Below are positions 54,770 to 63,368 of a DNA stretch of 64,000 nucleotides, in pieces. The notes beneath the pieces were generated by a model. The model saw only the letters and a list, made by a program, of their open reading frames with translations. It searched no databases and was not told the origin of the DNA. Every line of letters starts with the position of its first letter. The first letter of the stretch is position 1. Source of the DNA: Fimbriimonas sp. (lineage in GTDB: Bacteria; Armatimonadota; Fimbriimonadia; Fimbriimonadales; Fimbriimonadaceae); assembly GCA_031292555.1 (NCBI GenBank), contig JARLGV010000071.1, positions 31,827-95,826 of the forward strand. Direction: 5' to 3'. The translations under genes and the position numbers were made by a program.

Positions 54770-54983
54770 CTACGAGTGTGATCGCATGTAGTTGTCACCA
54801 AGCAGGTCGAGGTATCTCCAAATGTGCTTCTTCCATTCCTTCGCCTTCGTCAGTTCCCACCAGGTCTTACCGCCAGAGCGGTTGCCCTCCCTTTAGAATT
54901 CCGATCTTGTCCTTCATAAACTCGTGCTAGTCTGCGACTAGTTTCCCGCGTGAACTCCTCATGATCACGTTCTAGGACGGGAC
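54770..54983 (-). pseudogene. frameshifted toxin-like remnant
   Basis: Three frames in succession carry protein-like text: LERDHEEFTRETSRRLARVY and HEFMKDKIGILK overlapping near 54900-54960, then, after a shift near 54890, GGKTWWELTKAKEWKKHIWR to the stop at 54770-54772. No single frame is open, so it is a dead gene. Its place just downstream of the pentapeptide gene, in a cluster of toxin tails, suggests an Rhs-type toxin C-terminus, but I cannot name the domain. Confidence 0.4.
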
Positions 54984-55880
54984 TTACATTGGGAATCGTT
55001 GGCAACCGGACGAGCAGCAGGCAAACCAATGAATCTGCTCTTGAGTCAATCCGATTTTTTCCAACGTAGACCGGCAAAGATAACTTGGTGTGCCAAGATC
55101 CTCTATTTTCGACTGTATGTATCGGTTACTGACGTTGTATAGACTCTGCCATCGTCGCACGTCCTCTGGACCATTCGGCAACCACAGCAGATCGTCCGAT
55201 TCAGGAAACATTGAGGCATCGAGATCGATGTTCAGAAATTGGCAGTCACGTAGTTCAGCTTCACGAAAGTCGCACCGCAGAAGCCGATTAGGCTGCACTC
55301 GCCTCTCACTTGAGTGCCGGAATTCCACGCCATCAAGCACACCACGGAAAACACAGTCCTCAAGGATGGCGCCTAAAAACAGGACATTTCGGAGATTGCA
55401 GCCGTCAAATATGCAGTGCTTATACGATTCGCAGGAATGTGCCGAGCTGCGCAGATCACATTTACGGAATTGGCAACTTACAAAATGGTTAGGCCTCTTT
55501 AGTAAGGCAAAGGTGTCTATGCCTCCTAAGGCGCATCTGCGCATGTTGCAGGAGATGAATTGCGTGTCAATCACCTTAGACTTCCAAAACCCTGTCTCTG
55601 CTAGATTGCATCTGTCGAACACGCAGTTCGTGATCTCGACTTCATGAAATGAGCAAGACGAAAGATCACAGTCAAGGAAATGCAGGTCCTTCATGGACAC
55701 ATTCCTTAACCATAGATCTTTCTTCTCAATGGTGTAGGTACGTTCCCCAACCACGAAGGGCTCGGAGGTTTCGTGATCGCCTCTCTTGAAACACTTGATC
55801 GCCGTTCGATCTCCTATATGCGGAAGCTCAAGCCATTCAAGCGCCTGGGTCTGCTGTAGATTTTTGAGGATGTCATTCAT
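54984..55880 (-). CDS. pentapeptide-repeat protein, immunity-type context
   Basis: A 298-residue protein with about 25 A(D/N)LXX-like five-residue steps from residue 55 to 215: examples are LHFLDCDLSSCSFHEVEITN (in part) and FVSCQFRKCDL. The repeat is rich in Cys and Phe. The last 60 residues leave the repeat (WQSLYNVSNRYIQSK). Pentapeptide proteins form a right-handed beta-helix; in toxin loci they often serve as immunity or effector partners. Its neighbours are a toxin remnant and a SUKH-like remnant. Confidence 0.75.
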   Translation of the reverse strand: MNDILKNLQQTQALEWLELPHIGDRTAIKCFKRGDHETSEPFVVGERTYTIEKKDLWLRNVSMKDLHFLDCDLSSCSFHEVEITNCVFDRCNLAETGFWKSKVIDTQFISCNMRRCALGGIDTFALLKRPNHFVSCQFRKCDLRSSAHSCESYKHCIFDGCNLRNVLFLGAILEDCVFRGVLDGVEFRHSSERRVQPNRLLRCDFREAELRDCQFLNIDLDASMFPESDDLLWLPNGPEDVRRWQSLYNVSNRYIQSKIEDLGTPSYLCRSTLEKIGLTQEQIHWFACCSSGCQRFPM

Positions 55881-55958
55881 TGTCTGTCTAGTGTGGAATC
55901 AGGATTCCATTCGCACCGAAAGTTGCCTTGCAGGCCACATGGGTCTGTGCACAGAGTC

Positions 55959-56252
55959 TCAAGACTCATCTACTGCATTCCGAGCTGCGACGCTGGGGTC
56001 CTTGTCACCGCCGGTCGATATATGCACCACTCAGTCGAAATTCAAACCCACGACATTATCCAGAAAAAATGATACAGCAAGTGAGCCTTTGCTTCCGAAG
56101 CCAACCCATGTAGATCCAGGACCAGTGCGGCTTTCTGATCTCTCCCAACTGAGCGAATTCAATGGTGAAGACACATGCTGGGCGACGACAACGGCCTTAC
56201 AAACAACGATGGAAAGTCGAACAGCTGTTCGCTCGTCGTTGAAGTTCGACAT
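55959..56252 (-). pseudogene. decayed copy of the SUKH-like immunity gene (3' end)
   Basis: On the minus strand, STWVGFG to GSLAVSFFLD aligns with SAWGLCF and ASLQVLILD of the intact gene at 59667, and after an in-frame TGA at 56031-56033 the tail STGGDKDPSVAARNAVDES aligns with WIAGDHEAFSDAD. The stop and the following bases (TGAGACTCTGTGC) are almost identical to those after the intact gene. So this is the same 3' end, decayed. Confidence 0.5.
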
Positions 56253-56283
56253 CAGTTTGTTAGGTCAACCCCAGGTAGCTCGA

Positions 56284-56757
56284 CTAGGAATTCTCGAACT
56301 CGAGGGTCTTTGTTAGTTCCTCTGCTTCCCCAATGAACGCCCTGATCGAGACGGCAACATGATAGGTGATCAGTGGCGAAGCATCCAGTTCTTCCCAAGG
56401 CACGTATACTACCCTCCCCGGGCTATTAACCATATCTATAAACAACTGCCCATTCCCTTGGTCAAATCCGAACGGTACCAGGCCAGGTACTAGAGATCCC
56501 GAGTCTTGGACAGCCCTTCCAAGATCGTTGTTTCCATTCGGATGGTTCACACCGTATATACCATCCAACAGCCCAGCGCCACCGAAGCAGTCAACCGTTG
56601 GGATGATCATTGGCGTACGGACATAACCACCGTTTGCGATGTGAGACAAAAACTGCCTATGTTCGTCGGAGAACCTAAGGCAGTGCCTCTCTTCGAAAAC
56701 ATCTAGATCTTCGACTCTTGCAAGGCCCAGAGCGCCGTGAGGGTCTACTTCAAACAT
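56284..56757 (-). CDS. SUKH (SMI1/KNR4-like) immunity protein
   Basis: A 157-residue SUKH-superfamily protein. FEERHCLRFSDEHRQFLSHI and NGGY form the first helices and the N-G-G turn; LVPFGFDQGNGQLFIDM is the strand pair with the conserved G-x-G, and VYVPWEELDASP a later strand. SUKH proteins neutralise polymorphic toxins by direct binding. The gene lies 77 bp after the WHH nuclease C-terminus on the same strand, the normal toxin-then-immunity order, so it most likely protects against that nuclease. AGGT-type ribosome site just before the ATG. Confidence 0.85.
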   Translation of the reverse strand: MFEVDPHGALGLARVEDLDVFEERHCLRFSDEHRQFLSHIANGGYVRTPMIIPTVDCFGGAGLLDGIYGVNHPNGNNDLGRAVQDSGSLVPGLVPFGFDQGNGQLFIDMVNSPGRVVYVPWEELDASPLITYHVAVSIRAFIGEAEELTKTLEFENS

Positions 56758-56834
56758 ATCCTAACCTACCTATGCGTCTTGTAATCCTTAACATGGGATG
56801 CTTGCAAGGCATCGCGATACATACGGACTTTGGA

Positions 56835-57629
56835 TCATGGCTTCCCGACAAACGGTCTCCAGAGTTTGAATCCTCCATGATGGCCAGTGGCACGGTGGAT
56901 ATCCCCACGCACCAGCTGCATGCGGCCGTAGTCCTGATGATGATGCCAGATATAATCTGGTTCCTTAGGCAATCCTCGCTTTGCGTTTGCTGCCATTTGG
57001 TCTAAATACCTAGTCTTTGTTGGCTGAATGTGGACATCTGCAATCACGTGTTCGCCAAAGTCGGGGAATCCGTCCACCATTAACACGCCACTTTTTGGGT
57101 GGATATACCTGGTTCCCGCGACCTCAAGGCGCTCACCAAAGCTGGCACCTAACTCAGCGAGTTCACCTTCACCTCCACTTGGGACTGCTGAGAGAATCCC
57201 AAAGAGGCTTGAGCCGAAGTCCTCTGGACCGTTGTTCCCAGTTATTCCGTCCCAAAAACCGCCCCAACTTGAGACCAATACTTGTTTCCCAAACGACGCC
57301 GACCAGTCGTGTCCTGCCCAGGAGCCGAGAAACCTGGCTTCGAAATACCCGGTCACATAGGGTGATTTGAGCAGATCCCAAGCACCTTCCGCATATCCTG
57401 TGATGACTCCCATTGTTCCCGCCAGAAACCCATCATCCAACCCCGTCGGATCGGCGCCCAAGACTGGGTCGCCGTCGCAGTAGGCGTAGACGTTGACTCC
57501 GCCGTCGAGGCCGGACGGGTCGCGGGAGGTCCAGCGGCCGGATGTGGGATCGTAGTAGCGGTTCTGACAATAGTCCAAGCCGCTGGCGCCGTCGGTGTAA
57601 TAGCCGTATTGGCCCTTGTACTGGAATGA
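56835..57629 (-). pseudogene. truncated Rhs C-terminus with WHH-type nuclease domain
   Basis: The frame is open from 57629 to the stop at 56835 but has no true start: a TAA precedes it. It begins in the Rhs core end (QYKGQYGYYTDGASGLDYCQ, in part, then RYYDPTSGRW, SRDPSGLDGG), followed by a variable region and the toxin domain with YIWHHHQDYGRMQLV and the final GDIHRATGHHGG. That is the WHH family of HNH/EndoVII nucleases. A full rhs gene is several kilobases longer, so this is an orphan tail, waiting to be recombined onto an rhs gene, or a relic. The SUKH gene follows. Confidence 0.8.
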
Positions 57630-57699
57630 TTACATCATCCCGCTCTTAACGGTCAACCGGCTCCTTTCCAAGGTCATGGACGCTGGCTACCAATCGGCG

Positions 57700-57726
57700 C
57701 TAATGCGAATACTCAATACGCATTAG
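57700..57726 (-). terminator. hairpin after the IS-split immunity gene
   Basis: CTAATGCG (57700-57707) and CGCATTAG (57719-57726) are perfect inverted copies around 11 nt. On the minus strand it begins 8 nt after the TGA of the split gene (57734-57736), as expected of its terminator. Confidence 0.4.
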
Positions 57727-57779
57727 CCGGGTATCAATTAGCGTCAATGAAGCCAACGTGATCACCGGCGATCCAATAA

Positions 57780-59049
57780 GAGTTTGTTGTCCAACCCGTG
57801 CCGGAGAGGTCTGGAGGGGTAAGTCGATAGCCGATTTGGGAGGCTGGAACTAATCTGCCGAGTTTTGAGTTTGGATTCAGGTCGTTCTGGGTTCGTGATC
57901 GGGCCCTTGCGAGCGGTTTTCGAGCGCTCGGGACCTCAGATGAGTCTTTGGCGGAGTTTCAGGCGCTTGCCATCCTTCTCAAGTTATGAGCGATGGCGTA
58001 GATTCCGAACTGGATCTCGACTTTGTCGGTTCCTCTGAAGACCGTTTGCCTCATCCTTCCCGGTCCTTTGATCCAAGCGAAGCCCCGTTCGACGATGTAC
58101 CGGCACTTCATGCTTGTTTCGTAGGAAGCCCGAGATTTCGTCCGGCCATCGATCGCCGAGCCTTTGGATTTGGAACGCACATGGGCTTTGAGGCCGAGTT
58201 TTCGAACGCCGGAAACGAAACGCTCGCAATCGTAGCCGCGATCGGCAACCGCGCAATCGCCACATTCACCATGCTCCCTTAGCATGTCGAGCGCCGCATC
58301 GACTTCGGCGGTACCGCTCGCGGGCGTTACCCGAAACGTTCGAATGATCCCGGAGACGCCGTCGACCAGGATGTGGCCCATGTGACAGAGCATCGATTCT
58401 TGACCCTTGCCCTTCCGGTACAGCCTGGCGTCTTTGTCGGTCTTGCTGGAATGCGTCTTGTTGCTACGCTTGGTTCCTTTGAAGTTCGGCTTGTCGTCCT
58501 CGCTCCCGTCGTTGGCTTTGAAGCTCTTCATGCTCGCATAGGCCTTGATCAGAGTCCCGTCGACGACCATGCGGTCACTCGAGAGCAGGTTCTTCGATTC
58601 GGCCGCCCGCGTTACTTCACCGAGGAAAGCATGGGTCGCTCCATTGGCAAAGAGACGGTCTCGGTTGGCCGTCAAAACCGAATGGTCGAATACCTTGTCG
58701 TCCCAGTCCAGGCCCACAAACCAACGAAACAGAAGGTTCATCTCAATCTGCTCGCACAAGGCGCGATGGCTCCTGATGCTATAGAGAGGCTGGAGCAAAA
58801 CAGCGCGAAGCAAGATCCCAGGCGGAATTCCTGGCTGACCCACCGTGCTGTACTGGCTTTCCCACGCACTCATCAAGGGAGACATGCACTCGTCGCACAA
58901 GGCCCTGATCTTCCGAAGAGGATGATCCTCTGGAATCTTCGATTCCAACGTCGTCATGCCGAACAACTGCTTCTGAGGTTTCTCGCGACCGATCACGAAT
59001 GTAAAGACGTTACAGAAAGTCTCTGCGAAGCGGGTTCGTCAACAGTCTC
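57780..59049 (-). mobile_element. IS5-family insertion sequence, 1270 bp
   Basis: The left end starts GAGTTTGTTGTCCAACCCG and the right end, read inward, GAGACTGTTGACGAACCCG: 15 of 19 bases agree as terminal inverted repeats. ATAA flanks it on both sides (57776-57779 and 59050-59053) as a 4-bp target duplication. Removing the element and one ATAA restores a sequence collinear with the paralogue at 59.7 kb. It carries one transposase gene. Confidence 0.8.
57959..58996 (-). CDS. IS5-family transposase
   Basis: A 345-residue DDE transposase. The N-terminal DUF772-type domain (HPLRKIRALCDECMSPL, then FRWFVGLDWDDKVFDHSVLT) precedes the catalytic core: VVDGTLIKA (first Asp), CAVADRGYD (second Asp) and IVERGFAWIKGPGRMR (Glu, the last block with the Y-R-E-like helix). 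The frame is intact, beginning at a GTG at 58996, so the element may be active. After the stop the frame runs on into the split immunity gene only by chance. Confidence 0.93.
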   Translation of the reverse strand: MIGREKPQKQLFGMTTLESKIPEDHPLRKIRALCDECMSPLMSAWESQYSTVGQPGIPPGILLRAVLLQPLYSIRSHRALCEQIEMNLLFRWFVGLDWDDKVFDHSVLTANRDRLFANGATHAFLGEVTRAAESKNLLSSDRMVVDGTLIKAYASMKSFKANDGSEDDKPNFKGTKRSNKTHSSKTDKDARLYRKGKGQESMLCHMGHILVDGVSGIIRTFRVTPASGTAEVDAALDMLREHGECGDCAVADRGYDCERFVSGVRKLGLKAHVRSKSKGSAIDGRTKSRASYETSMKCRYIVERGFAWIKGPGRMRQTVFRGTDKVEIQFGIYAIAHNLRRMASA

Positions 59050-59337
59050 ATAAACGAAGTGAAGTAAGCACTCCACAAACGTCCCCGCCTGGGTGCGCGC
59101 CTCCGCATGGACCTGATCCAAAACCAGCACTTGCAGATCGGTCTGGCCCATCTTGAAACAAAGTCCCCACGTGCTCGCATCATCTTCAGCAACGAGAACG
59201 AAGCTCTCATCGGTCCACGGGATCGTGCGTGCTCGAGTGCCGGAGAACCGCCCTCGATCGAATGCGAAGCCGTTAGTTTCGCGGATCAAAACGAAACAGT
59301 CGTCTGGTAGCGGACACGAAAGACGTTCTATAGTGGT

Positions 59338-59628
59338 GCGGCAATCCCTAAGCGGCGCAAGTACCCAGCGTTCAACCTGCAAGACTGCATTCTCAACCTT
59401 GCCCGTGTCTTTGGGTTTTCGCATGCGAGTGGGAACGGTCGCCACACCGTGGGAGCCGGCCATTTCAGCATGGGCCATGTTGACAGTCGGTTCATACCGG
59501 CATGCCTTGTCTACGCCGGTCTTGGTGTCGTCTGGAACCACGATCTCCGGCAACCCCCCGCAAAACTCGAACGCCTTGCCGTGTACTTTTAGCGAGCACC
59601 AGCGCATGGCACGACCGGAGTCCTTCAC
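59338..59628 (-). pseudogene. IS21-family IstA fragment
   Basis: FEFCGGLPEIVVPDDTKTGV, KACRYEPTVN and RKPKDTGKVENAVLQVERWV (each shown in part) are the central part of IstA integrases, between the second Asp region and the catalytic Glu (KVE). Both ends of the transposase and its partner istB are missing. The frame continues without a stop into the SUKH-like gene fragment, making a chimeric open frame of 211 codons. Confidence 0.8.
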
Positions 59629-59630
59629 CT

Positions 59631-59644
59631 AGGTGTCGACACCT
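59631..59644. repeat. 14-bp palindrome at the remnant junction
   Basis: AGGTGTCGACACCT is a perfect palindrome directly between the IstA fragment and the 3' side of the intact immunity gene. It could be a scar of the IS21-type element end or a recombination site. Confidence 0.35.
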
Positions 59645-59666
59645 GCCACCGGCTGCGCACAGAGTC

Positions 59667-60563
59667 TCAATAGTCATCCACGACCTGCGAATCTGCGTCG
59701 CTGAAGGCCTCGTGGTCACCGGCGATCCAATGCGCGAACTGAAGTAGGCACTCGACAAACGAGCCCGCTAGGGTACGCAACTCAGCGTGGATCTGATCCA
59801 GAATCAACACTTGAAGACTGGCCTCTCCCAGCCTGAAACAAAGACCCCATGCGCTTGCCTGGTCCTCTGCTACGAGGACCAGGCTCTCATCGGGCCACGG
59901 GATGGTCCGTGCCCGCGTACCGTAGAACCTCCCTCGATCGAAAGCGAATCCATTCGTTTCACGGATCAACGCCAAGAAGTCGTCTGGAACGGGACACGAA
60001 AGCCGTTCCATGAAGGTGTCAATGACAAGGTCGGAGGAGGGGCAAGCAACTTCGCTGATGTCGAGTCCGAGAGAGACTGCCCTTAATGTTGGCAATGAAT
60101 CGTGTCGGGCGGCAACGTCGATGAAGTCCCCAGGGGCTCCTGACTGGAGGTCGACCAACAGCCTTACCCACTTGAATTCGCACTCGGCAAGCAGTAGCCC
60201 TTGCGGGGATACGCCGAACTCAAGCCCCATTAGGACTCCATCGTCGAAACATACCTCCACGTAGATGTCCTGAACACCATGGCTCAAGAGAATGGTTGCG
60301 GCATGCAGCTCGACACCGATTACGGGCAGTGACGGCACCTTCGCGACCATTGATGACCGGTATTTCAACACGACCCGCTTGCCCTTTGCAAAGCGAATGA
60401 CTCTGTGGCCAAGGCGCCTCTGCTCCTTTACGGCGAGCTGCAAGCTATTGGGAAGCGCCTCACAGAACCGATCCAGGCAAGCAGACTCGATTTCGGTAAG
60501 TCCGATCTCCCAACCAAACAGCGTCCTTGTGAACCAATTCATTAGCGAAGGATTCAAAATCAT
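59667..60563 (-). CDS. SUKH-like immunity protein with extra N-terminal domain
   Basis: A 298-residue protein. The C-terminal 115 residues have the SUKH pattern: VIDTFMERLSCPVPDDFLAL (the P-D-D-F), then ETNGFAFDRGRF, then SAWGLCFRL. The first 180 residues (LGHRVIRFAKGKRVVLKYR, VCFDDGVLMGLEFGVSP) are an unrecognised beta-rich domain. This is the intact parent form of two damaged copies nearby, so the family has been repeatedly copied here. Role inferred: immunity against a toxin encoded by an rhs gene beyond the window or already lost. Confidence 0.7.
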   Translation of the reverse strand: MILNPSLMNWFTRTLFGWEIGLTEIESACLDRFCEALPNSLQLAVKEQRRLGHRVIRFAKGKRVVLKYRSSMVAKVPSLPVIGVELHAATILLSHGVQDIYVEVCFDDGVLMGLEFGVSPQGLLLAECEFKWVRLLVDLQSGAPGDFIDVAARHDSLPTLRAVSLGLDISEVACPSSDLVIDTFMERLSCPVPDDFLALIRETNGFAFDRGRFYGTRARTIPWPDESLVLVAEDQASAWGLCFRLGEASLQVLILDQIHAELRTLAGSFVECLLQFAHWIAGDHEAFSDADSQVVDDY

Positions 60564-60999
60564 CGGGAACGATGCGATTGGCCCAACCAGCTATCCACTT
60601 ACCGGTCACTCCCTCGCCTCAGGAAGAGCTGGACAAAAGGTCGAAGGTGTTTCGTCAAACACAGTTTACGATAGCAATCGGCAACGCCAACAGACAATCG
60701 GGAATACACATAGTCGAACCAAACTCCGCCCCTGCCCGACCAGTCTCGCCCGATCCTGCACCCTAGCCAGACCATCAAGAAGTCGTTTGGCCGACGATCG
60801 CCTCACTACACTCGAGGTGCCGGATCTCACCGCTTCAGTCCTCTGTTTGCATCCCTGAGCTTTGCTCAGGCAAATGGGCGTGGATCCTCACCCGACAGTC
60901 TCAAATTCGCTTTCAACGAGGAGCAGGCCACCAAGGTTTCCGGCTGGATGCCGGGTATGCGGTCGAGCCTGGCCGCCATGCAAGGAAATCTCGAACATA
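60564..60999. other. region without a recognised gene
   Basis: Between the immunity gene and the LRR gene. A plus-strand frame carries FNEEQATKVSGWMPGM and similar text near 60910-61000, but it has stops on both sides and no family match. I see no gene that can be supported. Confidence 0.45.
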
Positions 61000-61884
61000 T
61001 CACCGTGGTTTTGGCAGCCACTCCTGCGGAAATCTCAGATGGTAGATCGGGATATCCTCGCGCCTTAGGTTGTAGTGCTTGCGGTTCATGAGCGATATAT
61101 ATTTCAAATTCGGCATCTGCAATATAGGTTGGAGATCGCCATCAAGAATATTCGTGTCTTCGGAAAACTCAAGAATCTCCAGGCTACGGCATGCTACAAG
61201 GGGTGCGATAGAATCTATCTGACCGCAATTCTAGATATTCAAACGTCGAAGCTTTCCTAACCCAGAGAGAGCATCTAGGGTCCTAAAGCCCCTCGTCCCT
61301 TCAAGCGAAAGTGTCTGCAGCTCGCCCGCTCTTCCCAGAGGTGCAATATCCTGAAGGCTTTTTAACAGGACAAGATTCAAATGCTCTAGGTGCCGAAATT
61401 CAGTGATCGCCCTGATATCGGCCAGTTTTCCCTGGGATATATCCAAGGTGGTGAGATGCCGTAAAGGAACCAGCTTCGAAAGATCGCTCAATGAGAAATG
61501 CAGCATCGAAAGAAGCTCAAGTTTGGGACAAGAAACCACTGACAATCTGTTGTGACTGAACTCCATACGGCATTCTTTGAGCTCGGGAAACGAGGCAAAG
61601 TCGATGGCTTTCTTGGAATAGTCCCCCATGTAAATTGATCGCAGATCTGACAGGAAATGGATGCCTGAGATGTTCTCGGTCAGGAGATCGAGCAACGTAA
61701 AACTCTTCAGCCAAGAAACCTTTCCCAGAAAATCCAAGGATGAAAATCCGGAGTTATTTGGCTTAAAGAGCACGATCTCCTGTATTTGCTCACGCTCGAA
61801 CACCCGGATCAAGCTGTCAGACCAGTCGACATGTAGCGTCAGTCTCTTTCCGTAGACACCGCTGTCAATTTCCCAATCCTTCAA
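61000..61884 (-). pseudogene. leucine-rich-repeat protein interrupted by an amber codon
   Basis: Two joined halves of one LRR gene. The front (61234-61884, 217 codons) starts MKDWEIDSGVYGKRLTLHVD and holds LRR-type strands (LTTLDISQGKL, LEHLNLVLLKSL). A TAG at 61231-61233 interrupts it, and the frame goes on as NCGQIDSIAPLVACRSLEIL to NRKHYNLRREDIPIYH and stops at 61000-61002. The end matches those of the other two copies (RKHYNMKRADLPVYY and RRHYSHKAEELPTYH). One base change would restore it, so the damage is recent or the codon is read through. Confidence 0.75.
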
Positions 61885-62151
61885 TTGCCCCCCTCATTGC
61901 TAAACTACCTTCACCCACTAAGTCCCTTTGATGTTACAAGATAAGAATCCTTGATAGATGACCAAGTTCTTCTACGGAACACGGTCTGCCCTAGTAGCCA
62001 TACTTCCTCATGAGAGGGCTCCGACTAACGCCGATTGGATTGCGGAAGTTGGTGAGGCGCCATTAGGCGGCTGCCACCTTGGTGCCGCGAGGTTATTCAT
62101 CTTCAAATGGTCGATGAGTCCTCTACTTAACCCTAACTCCGATATGGCCCC

Positions 62152-63036
62152 CTAAAGCGGATATTCACCTTCCCCATAGTAATAGACTGGTAGGTCAGCC
62201 CTTTTCATGTTGTAGTGCTTCCGATCTCCGAACATAGCGGTCTTTAGGTTGGGCAACCCAAGCAATGGTCTTAAGTCCCCATCCTTAACATTCGTCTTAC
62301 CCGTAAAGTTCAGCATCTCGAGATTGGAACAGCGAGCAAGCGGCGCCAATGATTCAATATCTCCACAGTCCACAATCTCTAGAGCTTTTAGAGTTGGAAT
62401 CTGGGAAATCTCGTCAAGCTTCAACACACCCTTGATCCCACGTAATCCAATCGCCTCCAGCGTGTTACAGTCCGCAAGACGCGCAATGTCGATCGGATGG
62501 CGAATTCGAGACAAAAACAACCTCTTAAGGACTGGGAAGGAGATGATCTCCGAAATATCCCGAAGCCCCCTTTGGTATAAATAGAGATCGTTCAACTCCT
62601 GCAGAGGCATAAGTAGTGCCAGGCTTTGCTCCGAGAAATGGTGTAGATCAAGCCCTACTAGACTCTCGCACTTCAAGATAGATGAACGATTCCTACCGTA
62701 TTCCAAATTGCAGTAGCGCAAGCAAGGGAATTTCAAGAAGTTGATGGGCTTCCGGGAATAGTCGTAGATGTGCAAGAACTCAAGTTGGGACAGGCAGTGG
62801 AGGCCTGCAATGTCGCCGATGTTCATGTCCAGCATTGTCAGGGCCTTGAGCCAACTGACCTCGGCTAAGAAATCTAGGTTTCGATCGATTCGAGGCCCAA
62901 GATCCTGGATTACCAACTCCTGAACACGTTCATGCACCATGATTTGTCGAATCTGATCACTCCATTCATCGTACAAGACCAGTTTCCTTCCGTATCTCCC
63001 GGTTTCTAGTCTGGTTTGGAGCATATTCGGGTGCAT
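62152..63036 (-). CDS. leucine-rich-repeat protein, intact paralogue
   Basis: A 294-residue protein. A N-terminal 50-residue part (YGRKLVLYDEWSDQIRQIM) is followed by about ten irregular LRR units (LKALTMLDMNIGDIAGLHCL in part; LKALEIVDCGDIESLAPLA) and a conserved tail NRKHYN-like GDRKHYNMKRADLPVYYYGE. No signal peptide, so cytoplasmic. It is the only intact one of three copies. Cytoplasmic LRR proteins next to toxin modules suggest an immunity or inhibitor role; that is inference. Confidence 0.7.
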   Translation of the reverse strand: MHPNMLQTRLETGRYGRKLVLYDEWSDQIRQIMVHERVQELVIQDLGPRIDRNLDFLAEVSWLKALTMLDMNIGDIAGLHCLSQLEFLHIYDYSRKPINFLKFPCLRYCNLEYGRNRSSILKCESLVGLDLHHFSEQSLALLMPLQELNDLYLYQRGLRDISEIISFPVLKRLFLSRIRHPIDIARLADCNTLEAIGLRGIKGVLKLDEISQIPTLKALEIVDCGDIESLAPLARCSNLEMLNFTGKTNVKDGDLRPLLGLPNLKTAMFGDRKHYNMKRADLPVYYYGEGEYPL

Positions 63037-63368
63037 TTGTGCTTCGTCTCCGGGGGCCTTTACACTTTGTCACCATTCACATCAGCAATTAGACCGATGC
63101 TCTGACCCCTTCGTAGTATTCTTCAATGGTATTGGTCGCCGTCCAGTGCCTGTAGCCGCCGGATGTTCGTCCCGGCGCACATACTGGCGAATGTCGATGA
63201 CTTGCGCACGAACGTTCTCGTTGGTCGATGTGAGCCATTGCCTGTGGGTGGCTTTCCTGCTGGAAACTAGCGACCATAAGCTCTTGCGCCGGTGCGTAGG
63301 AGGTTTTTAGAGAGGGTCATGACAAGCTCTTCGTAATGTTTTCGCCGACAATCCTGGGAGATGTTCTC
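63037..63368. other. spacer between LRR copies
   Basis: Contains only a 62-codon minus-strand frame (63089-63277) without recognisable pattern. It may be decayed material between duplicated LRR genes. Confidence 0.45.

Larger units (their letters stand above)
57734..59337 (-). pseudogene. SUKH-like immunity gene copy split by the IS5-family element
   Basis: The gene is in two pieces: 59054-59337 (plus one copy of the target duplication) and 57734-57779. Joined across the element they read ... LLHFVY then WIAGDHVGFIDAN and stop, matching LLQFAHWIAGDHEAFSDAD of the intact gene at 59667. The first piece (ERLSCPLPDDC, ETNGFAFDRGRFSGTRARTI in part) is about 90% the same as that gene. Only the C-terminal third of the parent is present; its front was replaced by an IstA fragment. 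Confidence 0.8.

Noticed and set aside
55786..56316. A 176-codon plus-strand frame across the SUKH-like remnant
   Set aside because: It runs through the start of the pentapeptide gene and the remnant; text is low quality, and the minus strand explains the region.
57734..57958. An open frame downstream of the IS5 transposase that looked like a separate secreted-protein C-terminus
   Set aside because: Part is the non-coding left flank of the IS; the true coding tail is only WIAGDHVGFIDAN, which belongs to the split immunity gene.
60572..60766. A short plus-strand frame upstream of the LRR gene
   Set aside because: No ribosome site and Pro/Ala/Gln-rich text without homology pattern; could not be told from chance.
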